Shown here: positions 34,114 through 42,904 of the stretch, one piece after another
Layout of the letters: every line of letters begins with the position of its first letter
Position numbering within the stretch: the first letter of the stretch is position 1
Source: Angelakisella sp.
GTDB taxonomy: Bacteria; Bacillota; Clostridia; Oscillospirales; Ruminococcaceae
Direction: 5' to 3'
DNA: 47,561 bases
NCBI GenBank assembly: GCA_020024555.1
Contig: JAHHTQ010000013.1
Coordinates: forward strand, 1 to 47,561
Notes under the pieces: model-generated
Seen by the model: the letters and a program-made list of their open reading frames with translations, nothing else
The model's database searches: none
Told to the model about the DNA's origin: nothing
Made by a program: the position numbers and the translations under genes

Positions 34114-34133
34114 ATAGTTGTATACACAACTAT
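34114..34133. promoter_or_regulatory. Palindrome upstream of the sortase gene
   Basis: ATAGTTGT-ATAC-ACAACTAT (34114-34133), perfect 8-base arms, in the gap between the orphan cysteine-fold gene and the sortase. It could be an operator for the sortase or a weak terminator of the upstream gene; no U-tract follows. No promoter hexamers fit well around it. Confidence 0.4.
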
Positions 34134-34169
34134 GTTATTAATTTAACACAGTTATGCTTTAAAGTCAAG

Positions 34170-34997
34170 TCAAATACAGTTTTCGGTTTTCTCCAATTCT
34201 GTTTTTATTAATATTTTCCATTCTTCAATAGCTAAATTTAATATACCCATAGATATTTTATCAGCTAAAACAATTTTAGTCGGTTGCTCGCTTAAAACAA
34301 TGCCTAAAAATTCTTTTTGCGCAATCAAAAATTTATTTGCAATTTCGTCTTCGCCTATAAGTTGAAGAGCGGTAACATTATCTAAAAAAATTGCTCTGAA
34401 AAAAGAATTCATCATTTTTTTAATTTCTATAAAAGTATGTTCTTCTTTACAATAATTAAACAATTTTTCTTTGAACCCGTTAATAGTTTGTAAGGAATTA
34501 AGTAAAATTTTGCGCATATCTGTTTTTTCGTTTGAAGATTTGATTAAAGTTGCAATTATACACCTATCATCAACTCTACTTTCCAATTCATCTTTTGATA
34601 AAATAAGCCTACTTTCTTCATTTGATGACTTTTTTCTGTTATTTAAAAAGATTAGACTGTCTGTATTAAAACCTATATAGTTAATAGCGTGTTTAGTTCC
34701 GTTTGGCATTTTAATACCCAACATAGCGGTTTTTTTATTTAACAAATAATCATAAACATCTTTTTTAGATACAGTATCTTCATTTATTTCATATCCTATT
34801 TGATAGAGATATATATTAAACCATTTTTTCTCCTGTAACATTGCTCCGGAATAATAACCGTTAACATCAGAATACATAATATATGGCAACTTCATACCGA
34901 TTGCAATTTGATAATCTTCAACATCTATATTTTCGTATTCAAGCATATTTGCTATTCCCGCAAACGAGCAAGATGAATTGAAAGTCATATATTTCAT
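34170..34997 (-). CDS. Orphan protein resembling BtrH/C39-like cysteine-fold domain
   Basis: A 275-residue protein I do not firmly recognise. The N-terminal half looks like a papain/C39-like fold of the BtrH type: Cys10 in NSSCSFAGIANMLEYENI, His103 in GTKHAINYIGF and Asn119/120 in LIFLNN, spaced as a Cys-His-Asn/Asp triad. The C-terminal half (about 155-275) is helical and charged. No signal peptide or membrane segment. The start is ATG 34997 behind AGAGGAGAT; a longer in-frame ATG at 35078 lacks a ribosome binding site and lies on top of the promoter. BtrH-like proteins are acyltransferases in antibiotic synthesis, others are peptidases; here the substrate is unknown. Confidence 0.6.
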   Translation of the reverse strand: MKYMTFNSSCSFAGIANMLEYENIDVEDYQIAIGMKLPYIMYSDVNGYYSGAMLQEKKWFNIYLYQIGYEINEDTVSKKDVYDYLLNKKTAMLGIKMPNGTKHAINYIGFNTDSLIFLNNRKKSSNEESRLILSKDELESRVDDRCIIATLIKSSNEKTDMRKILLNSLQTINGFKEKLFNYCKEEHTFIEIKKMMNSFFRAIFLDNVTALQLIGEDEIANKFLIAQKEFLGIVLSEQPTKIVLADKISMGILNLAIEEWKILIKTELEKTENCI

Positions 34998-35049
34998 TTT
35001 ATTATCTCCTCTAAAAGAATTTAAGTTCTGAAATTTAAATGTTACAATT

Positions 35050-35078
35050 ATTTTATTATATTGATTTATTTTTGTCAA
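35050..35078 (-). promoter_or_regulatory. Promoter of the orphan cysteine-fold gene
   Basis: On the minus strand TTGACA (35073-35078), 17-base spacer, TAAAAT (35050-35055), about 55 bases before ATG 34997. Its position supports the shorter start. Confidence 0.65.
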
Positions 35079-35161
35079 TTAACGTCTTATGTTATTATTT
35101 TTAATATTAAGTGTTTCTCGATATCTCGGTAATTAAATATTATTTAAGTTATAAGAAAAAT

Positions 35162-35190
35162 TTGCGTTATTTCCCATAATATGATATGAT
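35162..35190 (+). promoter_or_regulatory. Promoter of the GH13 gene
   Basis: TTGCGT (35162-35167), 17-base spacer, TATGAT (35185-35190), about 33 bases before ATG 35223. Confidence 0.6.
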
Positions 35191-35222
35191 TTCTTAAAAA
35201 AATAACAGAGAGGTTATATTTT

Positions 35223-36533
35223 ATGTGGGCATATAGCAGTGTTTTTTATCAAATTTATCCGCTTGGATTTTGCGGAGCGCCATTTGAAAATGACGGTAAT
35301 CTGACATCACGTATTTTAAAAGTAACAGAATGGATTCCCCATATCAAAAAATTGGGGGCGAACGCAATATATTTTTCACCGGTTTTTGACTCCGACACAC
35401 ATGGATACAATACCCGAAATTACACAAAAATTGATTGTAGACTGGGAACAAACGAAGATTTTAAAGAAGTATGCGATAAATTACATAAAAACGGAATTCG
35501 TATAGTATTAGATGGTGTATTTAACCATGTCGGACGTGGATTTTGGGCATTTCAAGACGTCTTGCAAAATAGAGAAAATTCACAATACAAGGATTGGTTC
35601 TATATTGATTTTAACAGAAACTCAAACTATAATGACGGATTGTGGTACGATGGTTGGGAAGGCAACTACGATTTGGTAAAACTTAATCTAAGAAACGAAG
35701 AAGTTATACAGCATATCTTTGAGGCTGTAAAAGGTTGGATTTCGGACTTTGATATTGACGGCTTACGTTTGGACGTTGCGTATTGCTTAGACCGTGATTT
35801 TCTAAAAAGATTACGTCAATTTACAGATAGACAAAAAAACGAGTTCTTCATTGTAGGCGAAACCTTACATGGTGACTATAATCAATGGGCAAATGATGAA
35901 ATGTGCCATTCTGTTACAAATTATGAATGTTATAAAGGTCTATATTCAAGTTTTAATTCAATGAATATGTTTGAAATTTGTCATTCCCTAAACAGACAAT
36001 TCGGAGCTGAAAACTGGACGCTGTATAAAGGAAAGCATTTGCTTTCTTTCGTAGACAATCATGACGTTACACGAATTGCAAGCAACTTAACAAATGAAAA
36101 ACATTTACCTCTTGTTTATGCGCTAATGTTTGGAATGCCCGGTATTCCGTGTATATATTACGGAAGCGAATGGGGAGCAAAGGCGCATAAAGATGACGGA
36201 GACCCGGCTCTCCGTGTTTCTTTTGACAAGCCTTATATTACAGAGCTGTCAGAATTTATTGCAAAACTTTCGAAAGCAAAGATAAACAGTAAAGCGCTAA
36301 ATTACGGAGATTATAAAACCATACTTTTAACCAATCATCAATGTATTTTTGAAAGAGCCTGTGACGATGAACGTGTCCTTGTTGCGATTAACGCCTCCGA
36401 AAATACCTATATAGCACATTTTGATGCAAAGTGCGGTACAGCAATAGATTTAATTTCAGGGAAAAGCCACGATTTTGGCGGAGAAAGCGAATTACCACCA
36501 TATTCAGCATTTTTTTGGGAAATGGAAAGATAA
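35223..36533 (+). CDS. Cytoplasmic GH13 alpha-glucosidase/cyclomaltodextrinase-like enzyme
   Basis: A 436-residue alpha-amylase-family hydrolase without signal peptide, so it acts on short alpha-glucans inside the cell. The (beta/alpha)8 barrel motifs are all present: region I DGVFNH (97-102), region II DGLRLDVA with nucleophile Asp184, region III GETLH with acid/base Glu213 and region IV FVDNHD with Asp278. A short C-terminal beta domain ends in FFWEMER. Lack of the N-terminal extension of neopullulanases makes it compact. GAGAGGTT precedes ATG 35223; single-gene unit with its own terminator. Exact specificity is open. Confidence 0.9.
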   Translation: MWAYSSVFYQIYPLGFCGAPFENDGNLTSRILKVTEWIPHIKKLGANAIYFSPVFDSDTHGYNTRNYTKIDCRLGTNEDFKEVCDKLHKNGIRIVLDGVFNHVGRGFWAFQDVLQNRENSQYKDWFYIDFNRNSNYNDGLWYDGWEGNYDLVKLNLRNEEVIQHIFEAVKGWISDFDIDGLRLDVAYCLDRDFLKRLRQFTDRQKNEFFIVGETLHGDYNQWANDEMCHSVTNYECYKGLYSSFNSMNMFEICHSLNRQFGAENWTLYKGKHLLSFVDNHDVTRIASNLTNEKHLPLVYALMFGMPGIPCIYYGSEWGAKAHKDDGDPALRVSFDKPYITELSEFIAKLSKAKINSKALNYGDYKTILLTNHQCIFERACDDERVLVAINASENTYIAHFDAKCGTAIDLISGKSHDFGGESELPPYSAFFWEMER

Positions 36534-36549
36534 TATTTTATAGTACAAA

Positions 36550-36592
36550 AACTATTCTATGGTAGGATATTCTATTAATAGAATAGTTTTTT
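36550..36592 (+). terminator. Terminator of the GH13 gene
   Basis: AACTATTCTA (36550-36559) pairs perfectly with TAGAATAGTT (36579-36588), followed by Ts. A competing hairpin ATTCTA/TAGAAT overlaps the right arm. Confidence 0.8.
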
Positions 36593-36784
36593 ATTTACAA
36601 CACTAAAAATTTTCAAATATGCTTATTTTTTCTCAATATGCAAAATTAAATGTGCGAAATTTATTTGAATACAAATTTTAATAATAAGATTTATATTTAA
36701 ACACAAAAAAATATTATATATATGCTAATATTCACATAAAAATCAAAGAAAATAACTACATTTTCAGATGTTATTGTTATAATA
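36593..36784. other. A+T-rich spacer before the PL8 gene
   Basis: About 190 bases without ORF, RNA gene or repeat; the PL8 promoter follows at 36785. Confidence 0.5.
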
Positions 36785-36832
36785 TTGACATTCCAAAATG
36801 GCGCGTGTTATTATTTGTATACGATTTGTATA
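36785..36832 (+). promoter_or_regulatory. Promoter and tandem repeat of the PL8 lyase gene
   Basis: TTGACA (36785-36790), 18-base spacer, TATTAT (36809-36814). Across the predicted start site lies a direct repeat ATTTGTATA-CG-ATTTGTATA (36813-36832), 11-base period, i.e. one helical turn, suitable for a dimeric regulator on one face of the DNA. Confidence 0.65.
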
Positions 36833-36903
36833 AACTTGTTTTCAAATCATAAATTAATGTTGCAAGTCATATAAATTAAAATATTATTTTAAGAGGGGTT
36901 TGT

Positions 36904-39444
36904 ATGAATATTAAGGAAAGCATAAAAAAAAACACAGCCATAATAATTCTTATGGGATTACTGCTTACATCAATAGGGTGTACAAATAATCATAATACAA
37001 CGTCAAAACCGAAAATCAACAGTTCGGTATCACAAAGTAATGCGCAAAAAGATGAAGTTACAGATGTAAAAAAAGACGGGTTTGCAGAACTTAGAGTGAA
37101 ATGGGTAGAATCTTTTGTGGGTAAAGATAATAATATGAATAATAAAAATATTAAACGTGTTATCGGAAAAATAGATACGAATGCACAAAAAAGTATTGAA
37201 AGTATGGTAAAATACGGTACGATTTTGTGGAAAAATTCCAAAACAGAACGATACAAAGAAGAACCAGCCCACATAAGAGAAATGTACTTGTCCCTTGAAA
37301 ATATGGCAAAAGCTTATGCAACAAAAGAAAGCAAATATTATCAAAACGAAGAATTGCTTAATGATATTAAATACGGTTTGGATTGGCTCGATAAAAATGC
37401 TTACTTCAAACAAGAACAATATGGTAACTGGTGGCAATGGGAAATAGGTATACCGAAAGCCATAACAAATATTTGTATGTATATATATGATAAACTTTCA
37501 AAAGAAGAAATAAACAAATATACAGATGTAGTATATTACTATCAGCCAAATCCTCTGTATTCAGGTGCAAGCGGTGTATCTCAAAATCCTAAACGCGAAT
37601 CAGAAGCGGCAAACCGTGTTGACGTTTCATTGGTTGCTGTTGGTCTTGGTATATTGAGAGAAGACACAGAACAACTGAATCTTGCAAACGAGGCTATAAC
37701 AAGCTTACTTGAATATAAAGAACCAAAAGAAGACGGAACATTGACAGACGGATTTTATGGCGACGGTTCATTTATACAGCACCAACATGTACCATATATA
37801 GGTACTTACGGAAATGTATTGTTATCCGGCTGTGTAAAAATAGCAGACTTACTCCAAAACAGCGAATGGAAATTGTCAGAAGAAAAAATAGATATTCTTT
37901 CAGATTTTGCTATGAATTCTTATGTTCCTTTTATTTATAACGGTCGCGCGTTGGATATGGTACGTGGTCGTGCAATTTCCCGTCATAATGCCAGCGATAA
38001 AGATTCAGGCTATCAAATACTTAATTCTTTGGTTATGACTGCGGAAGTATTAAATAAAGATTTATCAAATGAATTAAAAGCGTTTGTAAAATCTTGTATA
38101 AATGCAGATACGTCCAATGACTATATTAATTCTCTAAATAATATAACTGTTATAAACTTGGTAGAAGATATAATGGCAGATGATTCAATTAAAGTGCTTG
38201 AAACAACTGCTCTACACAAAAATTTTCCATTAATGGACAGAGTTATCCATAAAACAAACAACTATCTGTTTGGTGTGAGTATGTTCTCAAACAGAATCAG
38301 CAACTTTGAGTATATGAATGGTGAAAATGCAAGAGCTTGGCACACTGCCGATGGTATGACATATCTTTATAATAATGATTTAAATCAATATACCGATAAC
38401 TACTGGAATACTGTCAACCCATATCGTCTTGCAGGCACAACTGTAAGTACAGTTAAACTTGACAAAGATGGCTTAAAAAATAACGGCGATAACGGACAAA
38501 AGCTATTTACTTCGGAAGATTGGGTTGGTGGTGTAACACTTGGTAATTATGGCGCGAATGGTATGGCGCTAAGTGGCGACTTAAAGAAAAACAGAACAGA
38601 AGATTATACAGATGCAAAGTATGATTCACTGAGAGCAAATAAATCATACTTTATGTTTGATGATGAAATTGTTTGTCTTGGCAGTAATATCAATTCTTCC
38701 GAAAAAGAAGAAATTGAAACTATTGTTGAAAACCGTAAACTTAAAGATGACAGCACCAATATAGTAACAGTAAATGGTGAAAAGGCTGTCGAAAGGCTAA
38801 ATAATAACGAACAAATCAAAGCAAAATGGGTACATCTACAAGGCAATACAGAAAAAGGGAGTGATATAGGTTACTATTTTCCCAATGAAACTCTATTAAA
38901 TATAAATAAAGTTCAAAATAAAAATTCATGGGGTAGCGTAAACTTTGGTGCAAAGAAAATGGAACCTGTTACAAAGACATATCTGGAAATGTGGATTTCC
39001 CACGGTGTACAGCCAAAAGACGATAAGTATGAATACATTATTCTTCCAAATAAATCAGTTGAAGAAATGCAGAGCTATGAAAAAGAGAATGCTATTGAAG
39101 TGTTGAGTAACACAAATGATTTGCATGCTGTGAAACACAATAAACTGAATATCATTTCATTCAATAACTGGGAAGACAAAGAAGTGACTGTTGATGGAAT
39201 AACAGTAAACAAAAAAGTTTCTGTTATGATGCAGGAAAAAGACGATGTTGTCGAACTTTCAATATCAGACCCTACTATGAAAAACAAATTGAGTATAGAT
39301 ATTACTGTCAATAAACCATTAAAAAAAGTTATCTCTGCTGACGAAGGTATAGAAGTAATAGAAACAGGCAATACAGTTAAACTTAAAGTAAATGTAAACA
39401 ACGCACAAGGTAAAACATTTAATATTAAGCTTAAATATAACTAA
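36904..39444 (+). CDS. Polysaccharide lyase family 8 lipoprotein (hyaluronate/chondroitin/xanthan lyase type)
   Basis: An 846-residue surface enzyme. A lipoprotein signal peptide ends LLLTSIGC (Cys26), followed by a short polar linker. The alpha/alpha toroid (about 60-420) has NWWQWEIGIP, catalytic Asn237 (AANRVD), His293 and Tyr302 (GSFIQHQHVPYIGTYG) and the RGRAISR arginines; the spacing of His and Tyr matches PL8 lyases. The central and C-terminal beta-sandwich domains follow (ARAWHTADGMTYLYNN; LEMWISHGVQP). It should depolymerise an uronic-acid polysaccharide by beta-elimination. No sulfatase, unsaturated glucuronyl hydrolase or transporter genes are adjacent. GAGGGG precedes ATG 36904. 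Confidence 0.93.
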   Translation: MNIKESIKKNTAIIILMGLLLTSIGCTNNHNTTSKPKINSSVSQSNAQKDEVTDVKKDGFAELRVKWVESFVGKDNNMNNKNIKRVIGKIDTNAQKSIESMVKYGTILWKNSKTERYKEEPAHIREMYLSLENMAKAYATKESKYYQNEELLNDIKYGLDWLDKNAYFKQEQYGNWWQWEIGIPKAITNICMYIYDKLSKEEINKYTDVVYYYQPNPLYSGASGVSQNPKRESEAANRVDVSLVAVGLGILREDTEQLNLANEAITSLLEYKEPKEDGTLTDGFYGDGSFIQHQHVPYIGTYGNVLLSGCVKIADLLQNSEWKLSEEKIDILSDFAMNSYVPFIYNGRALDMVRGRAISRHNASDKDSGYQILNSLVMTAEVLNKDLSNELKAFVKSCINADTSNDYINSLNNITVINLVEDIMADDSIKVLETTALHKNFPLMDRVIHKTNNYLFGVSMFSNRISNFEYMNGENARAWHTADGMTYLYNNDLNQYTDNYWNTVNPYRLAGTTVSTVKLDKDGLKNNGDNGQKLFTSEDWVGGVTLGNYGANGMALSGDLKKNRTEDYTDAKYDSLRANKSYFMFDDEIVCLGSNINSSEKEEIETIVENRKLKDDSTNIVTVNGEKAVERLNNNEQIKAKWVHLQGNTEKGSDIGYYFPNETLLNINKVQNKNSWGSVNFGAKKMEPVTKTYLEMWISHGVQPKDDKYEYIILPNKSVEEMQSYEKENAIEVLSNTNDLHAVKHNKLNIISFNNWEDKEVTVDGITVNKKVSVMMQEKDDVVELSISDPTMKNKLSIDITVNKPLKKVISADEGIEVIETGNTVKLKVNVNNAQGKTFNIKLKYN

Positions 39445-39689
39445 AAAACTTCATATACGATTTCTTAAAATTAAGTAAAGTTTAGAAAGCGCAACTTGTT
39501 TTATGTTACGTTTTTTTGATATATAAAGCTACTTTGGAAAAAACTAAAATATTAATAAAATTAATCTTTATTTTTAAAGGCAACTTCTACGTGAATAGGA
39601 AATATTAAAGTTTAATTTTAAAATATGCAAATTAAAAATCAATAAAAATACAGTATGTTATTATTTGAAATAATTATACAACAGTTAAA
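39445..39689. other. Spacer between the PL8 gene and the repeat element
   Basis: About 245 A+T-rich bases with no recognisable gene and no clear terminator for the lyase gene. Confidence 0.5.
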
Positions 39690-40004
39690 GGGTAGGAAGA
39701 ACATTTCCTACCCTCAGCGTGCCAAAAAAGGTATAGCCATTCGTCATAATAACGAAATCTTTAAAAGTTTTACTCAATTTTTTTCAAAAAATTGCGGTTC
39801 TTAGGCAGAGCCTAAGACGTTTTCCGCAGAAAACAGAAATCTTTTGCCGTGCAAGCGCATTTTTGAAGGTGAATTTTGGCATTTATGCCAAAAGAGGAAA
39901 CTTTTTGCAAGAGAAAAAGTTTCTTTAAAAGTACATTTTTTGCGCATATTTTTCTGGTAACAGTGTTTTTCAACAGACTGAGGGTAGGAAGAACATTTCC
40001 TACC
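39690..40004. repeat. Structured non-coding repeat element, copy 1
   Basis: A 315-base unit bounded by two identical 23-base copies (39690-39712 and 39982-40004) of a hairpin sequence whose arms are GGTAGGAA and TTCCTACC. Just inside, CTCAG on the left faces CTGAG on the right as an inverted repeat. The interior is packed with palindromes: CTTAGGC/GCCTAAG near 39800, GTTTTC/GAAAAC, TTTTGGCAT/ATGCCAAAA (39874-39893) and GAAACTTTTT/AAAAAGTTTC (39897-39923). Bases 39874-39983 recur as an inverted copy at 47452-47561 with 5 mismatches in 110. No credible ORF. The look is that of a MITE-like or REP-like element. Confidence 0.85.
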
Positions 40005-40031
40005 ATTTAATCTTTAATTTTGATTTATAAA

Positions 40032-42035
40032 TTAATTTAGGCTTACAATTTTTAAATATAATTTTGTTGTTATCTTATATATTATTATATAAAATACAGC
40101 AAAAACCAAAAAACTGACAATAGTTGTTGTCATAAACAAAGCTGTATTTGTTAAATCAAACAATGACAACAAAACCTTAATTATCGGAAAAGCAAATAAA
40201 AGATGTACCCCTGCCATAATCAACGGAAAAAAGAATACCGTAAGCATCTGTGAATTTACATTCTTTTGTATTTCTTTCTTTGTCATTCCCACCTTTTGCA
40301 TTATTATAAATTTATCCTTATCTTCGTAACCCTCAACAATTTGTTTATAATAGATAATCAAAACGGCTGCCGAAACGAACAGAATACTTAAAATTATACC
40401 GATAAAGAACAGTCCGCCATACAGCGCATAGAAATCCTTTCTGTCAATAGATTTGATATTCAGTAAGTAACTCGGTATATTTGTTTGTTCCTGACGCAGA
40501 GATTTTAATACGCCGTATAGATTATCTCTAAGCTGTATTTCCTGTTGCAGTTCCAAACCGTCATTAAAATTATAAACATAACTTATATCCGAATATGTGT
40601 TTTGTTTCAATAGATAATTGTTTATTTTGTTTAAATCGTTTGTGACAATTATTATTGACGGAAAAATTGTCATTGCGCTTGAACCTTCGCTCCAAATTTC
40701 ATCAGTATATGATTTAACTTTCAATTTGAACTCATTATTAATCATTATTTCATCAAAATCAAGAGTTGTTCTGGGCGTATTTATCAATACTTCATTTTCA
40801 CCCAACTTTATATCTTTGGACATTATGCGATTATAGTCATTTATATCAACGCAAATTAACTGATAAAGATTTTCAAGCGTATTAAAATGCTCAGTCAATT
40901 TAAAATTATTGTCTGACTGTACTGCCGTAAAAATCAATTTTTTATAGTTCATTTCTTCGGTTACCGTACCACCGGATTTTTCTGTTTCTTTTATAATTAT
41001 TCCTCTTAGCTTTTCTGTAAATTTGTTATCTATACTGTCTATATCGGAAAATCGTATTTCCAAATTCACATCTTTCGGATAGCGTTTATGTATCAGTTCT
41101 TCGTTTCCTATATACAGACAAGTTGAAGATGAAATCATAACCAGAACCATTGTTGACAATATACAGATAGTTGCCAATCCGCTTCCGTTTCTTCTCATTC
41201 TGTATGCCATTGACGATACGGAAATAAAATGATTTGCCTTATAATAATATTTTTTGTTTTTTTGAAGTAATTTGCATAATATTACGGAGCCATACTCAAA
41301 TAATGAAAACGTGCCTATAATGACAAGCGCAACAGCTATAAAAAACATTTGTATTGAACTCATAGGATTTTTTTGCGTCAAAGCAATATAGTACGCTACT
41401 ATTAAACAAAGCGCTCCGAATATTCCGAAAATCCAATTTGCCTTCGGCGGTTTTTCCCCCATATTTTCGCTTTTTAAAAGCTCTATCGGATTTGTGATAT
41501 TAATTTTAACAATGGATTTTATAAGTATTAATATAAATATTATACTGTAAAAAACTATTGTTTTTAAAACACTTCCGACATTGATATCAAAACTGTAATT
41601 TATTTCTGTCTGTATAATATTGATAAGTCCCAATTCTGCCATTTTATATAAAAGTATGCCCATAGCAAGACCTGCTATAATGGATATACCTGCTACAATA
41701 GCCGTATCCCAACACAGTATGCGCGTTATATTCTTCCTATTCATACCAAGTATATTATAGAGAGCGTATTCTTTGTTTCTTTGTTTTATCAAAAAAGAAT
41801 TGGTATAAATTAAAAAGAAAAAAGAAAATAACAGTATCACAGGAACAGCCATACTCAAAACCATAACAACTCCACTGCCCATTATAATGTTACTGAGAAA
41901 AGGCGACGTAGACAGTGACATTATAATATAAAACATCATTATCCACAAAACAGATGTCAAAATATACGGAATATAGAGACTTTTGTTTTTCTTTATGCTG
42001 TTCAAAGCAAACTTTGGATAAAACATAGCTTTCAT
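40032..42035 (-). CDS. bceB: BceB-type ABC transporter permease
   Basis: A 667-residue permease of the antimicrobial-peptide transporter group, with about ten membrane helices, FtsX-like segments and a large extracellular domain (about residues 310-535) between the seventh and eighth helices, the hallmark of BceB that binds the peptide-lipid target. Its ATG (42035) overlaps the stop of the ATPase gene by one base, so translation is coupled. The partner kinase senses transport activity in known Bce systems. Bacitracin-, nisin- or other specificity cannot be read from sequence; the symbol denotes the family. Confidence 0.88.
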   Translation of the reverse strand: MKAMFYPKFALNSIKKNKSLYIPYILTSVLWIMMFYIIMSLSTSPFLSNIIMGSGVVMVLSMAVPVILLFSFFFLIYTNSFLIKQRNKEYALYNILGMNRKNITRILCWDTAIVAGISIIAGLAMGILLYKMAELGLINIIQTEINYSFDINVGSVLKTIVFYSIIFILILIKSIVKINITNPIELLKSENMGEKPPKANWIFGIFGALCLIVAYYIALTQKNPMSSIQMFFIAVALVIIGTFSLFEYGSVILCKLLQKNKKYYYKANHFISVSSMAYRMRRNGSGLATICILSTMVLVMISSSTCLYIGNEELIHKRYPKDVNLEIRFSDIDSIDNKFTEKLRGIIIKETEKSGGTVTEEMNYKKLIFTAVQSDNNFKLTEHFNTLENLYQLICVDINDYNRIMSKDIKLGENEVLINTPRTTLDFDEIMINNEFKLKVKSYTDEIWSEGSSAMTIFPSIIIVTNDLNKINNYLLKQNTYSDISYVYNFNDGLELQQEIQLRDNLYGVLKSLRQEQTNIPSYLLNIKSIDRKDFYALYGGLFFIGIILSILFVSAAVLIIYYKQIVEGYEDKDKFIIMQKVGMTKKEIQKNVNSQMLTVFFFPLIMAGVHLLFAFPIIKVLLSLFDLTNTALFMTTTIVSFLVFAVFYIIIYKITTKLYLKIVSLN

Positions 42036-42796
42036 TATTTATCACCACCTCTTGCTATTAAGCTAAGCGTATCGGATATTTTTTGATAAAATTCCTCATT
42101 TTTCATATTACCACGATATATTTGATGAAATACTTCGCCGTCCTTTATAAACAATACACGTTTTGCGTTACTTGCGGCTTTTACAGAGTGCGTTACCATT
42201 AATATCGTTTGTCCGTCATTGTTTATTGACGAAAACAAATTCAAAAGTTCGTCAGATGCCTTTGAGTCCAATGCGCCGGTGGGTTCATCAGCCAAAATCA
42301 GTTTTGGCTCTGTTATCAACGCCCTTGCCACAGCCACTCTTTGCTTTTGTCCGCCCGAAATTTCATAAGGATATTTTTTCAGCAAAGTTTCAATACCAAG
42401 TTCTTTGGCTATCGGTATCAATTTCCCATTCATTTCCCTGTAATCTTTATTTGCAAGCACCAACGGTAAATATATATTGTCTTCAACAGTAAACGTATCA
42501 AGCAAATTAAAATCCTGAAATACAAATCCCAAGTTTTCTCTGCGAAAAGTTGCCATATCACTGTTTTTTATCTTTGTTATATCCTTATTTTCGAGCAGAA
42601 CAGTGCCTGCGGTTGCCTTATCCAGCGCGGCAAGTATATTTAAAAGCGTTGTTTTTCCCGAACCGGACTCACCCATAATCGCAACATACTCGCCCTCCTC
42701 TACAATAAAATTAACATTTTTAAGCGCCTCAACCTTATTTTTGCTAAATCGTGACGTATATATTTTTTTAATTTCTCTGACTTCCAAAATACTCAT
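42035..42796 (-). CDS. bceA: BceA-type ABC transporter ATP-binding protein
   Basis: A 253-residue MacB/BceA-like ATPase. Walker A GESGSGKTT, Q-loop FVFQDFN, signature SGGQKQR, Walker B LILADEPTGALDS and the switch His (MVTHS) are all present. I use ATG 42796, preceded by CAGGAGG, not an in-frame ATG 87 bases upstream (42883), which would add unconserved residues and cover the bceA promoter and hairpin. It is expressed with bceB from a promoter in the gap after the kinase gene. Confidence 0.9.
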   Translation of the reverse strand: MSILEVREIKKIYTSRFSKNKVEALKNVNFIVEEGEYVAIMGESGSGKTTLLNILAALDKATAGTVLLENKDITKIKNSDMATFRRENLGFVFQDFNLLDTFTVEDNIYLPLVLANKDYREMNGKLIPIAKELGIETLLKKYPYEISGGQKQRVAVARALITEPKLILADEPTGALDSKASDELLNLFSSINNDGQTILMVTHSVKAASNAKRVLFIKDGEVFHQIYRGNMKNEEFYQKISDTLSLIARGGDK

Positions 42797-42826
42797 TGAA
42801 AATACCTCCTGTTTTTTGATGTATCT

Positions 42827-42901
42827 ATTGTAACAAAAACGAGAAATGTCATTCCATTCATTAGGCTTACATTTCTCATTCAAATCTTACATTTTTGTAA
42901 G
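42827..42901 (-). promoter_or_regulatory. BceR-type site and promoter of bceAB
   Basis: Directly after the kinase gene lies CTTACA-TTTT-TGTAAG (42886-42901), which fits the TNACA-N4-TGTAA motif I recall for BceR-like regulators; a further AAATGTAAG half site follows on the minus strand. Downstream is a -10 TACAAT (minus strand, 42827-42832) with a poor -35, typical of an activator-dependent promoter. A perfect inverted repeat GAGAAATGT (42841-42849) / ACATTTCTC (42869-42877) lies between. Confidence 0.65.
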
Positions 42902-42904
42902 TAA

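Noticed and set aside
32956..34997. A biosynthetic gene cluster around the BtrH-like protein
   Set aside because: No carrier protein, amide ligase, radical SAM or peptide precursor gene is present; the three minus-strand genes have separate promoters or gaps.
39690..40004. CRISPR array
   Set aside because: Only two direct copies of the 23-base hairpin exist, 269 bases apart, with no regular spacers and no cas genes.
39690..40004. Insertion sequence
   Set aside because: No transposase coding capacity in 315 bases; at most a non-autonomous element.
39812..40006. 64-codon minus-strand ORF inside the repeat element
   Set aside because: It has no ribosome binding site, runs through hairpin sequence and the flanking repeat, and its composition follows the palindromes. 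It is a by-product of the repeat.
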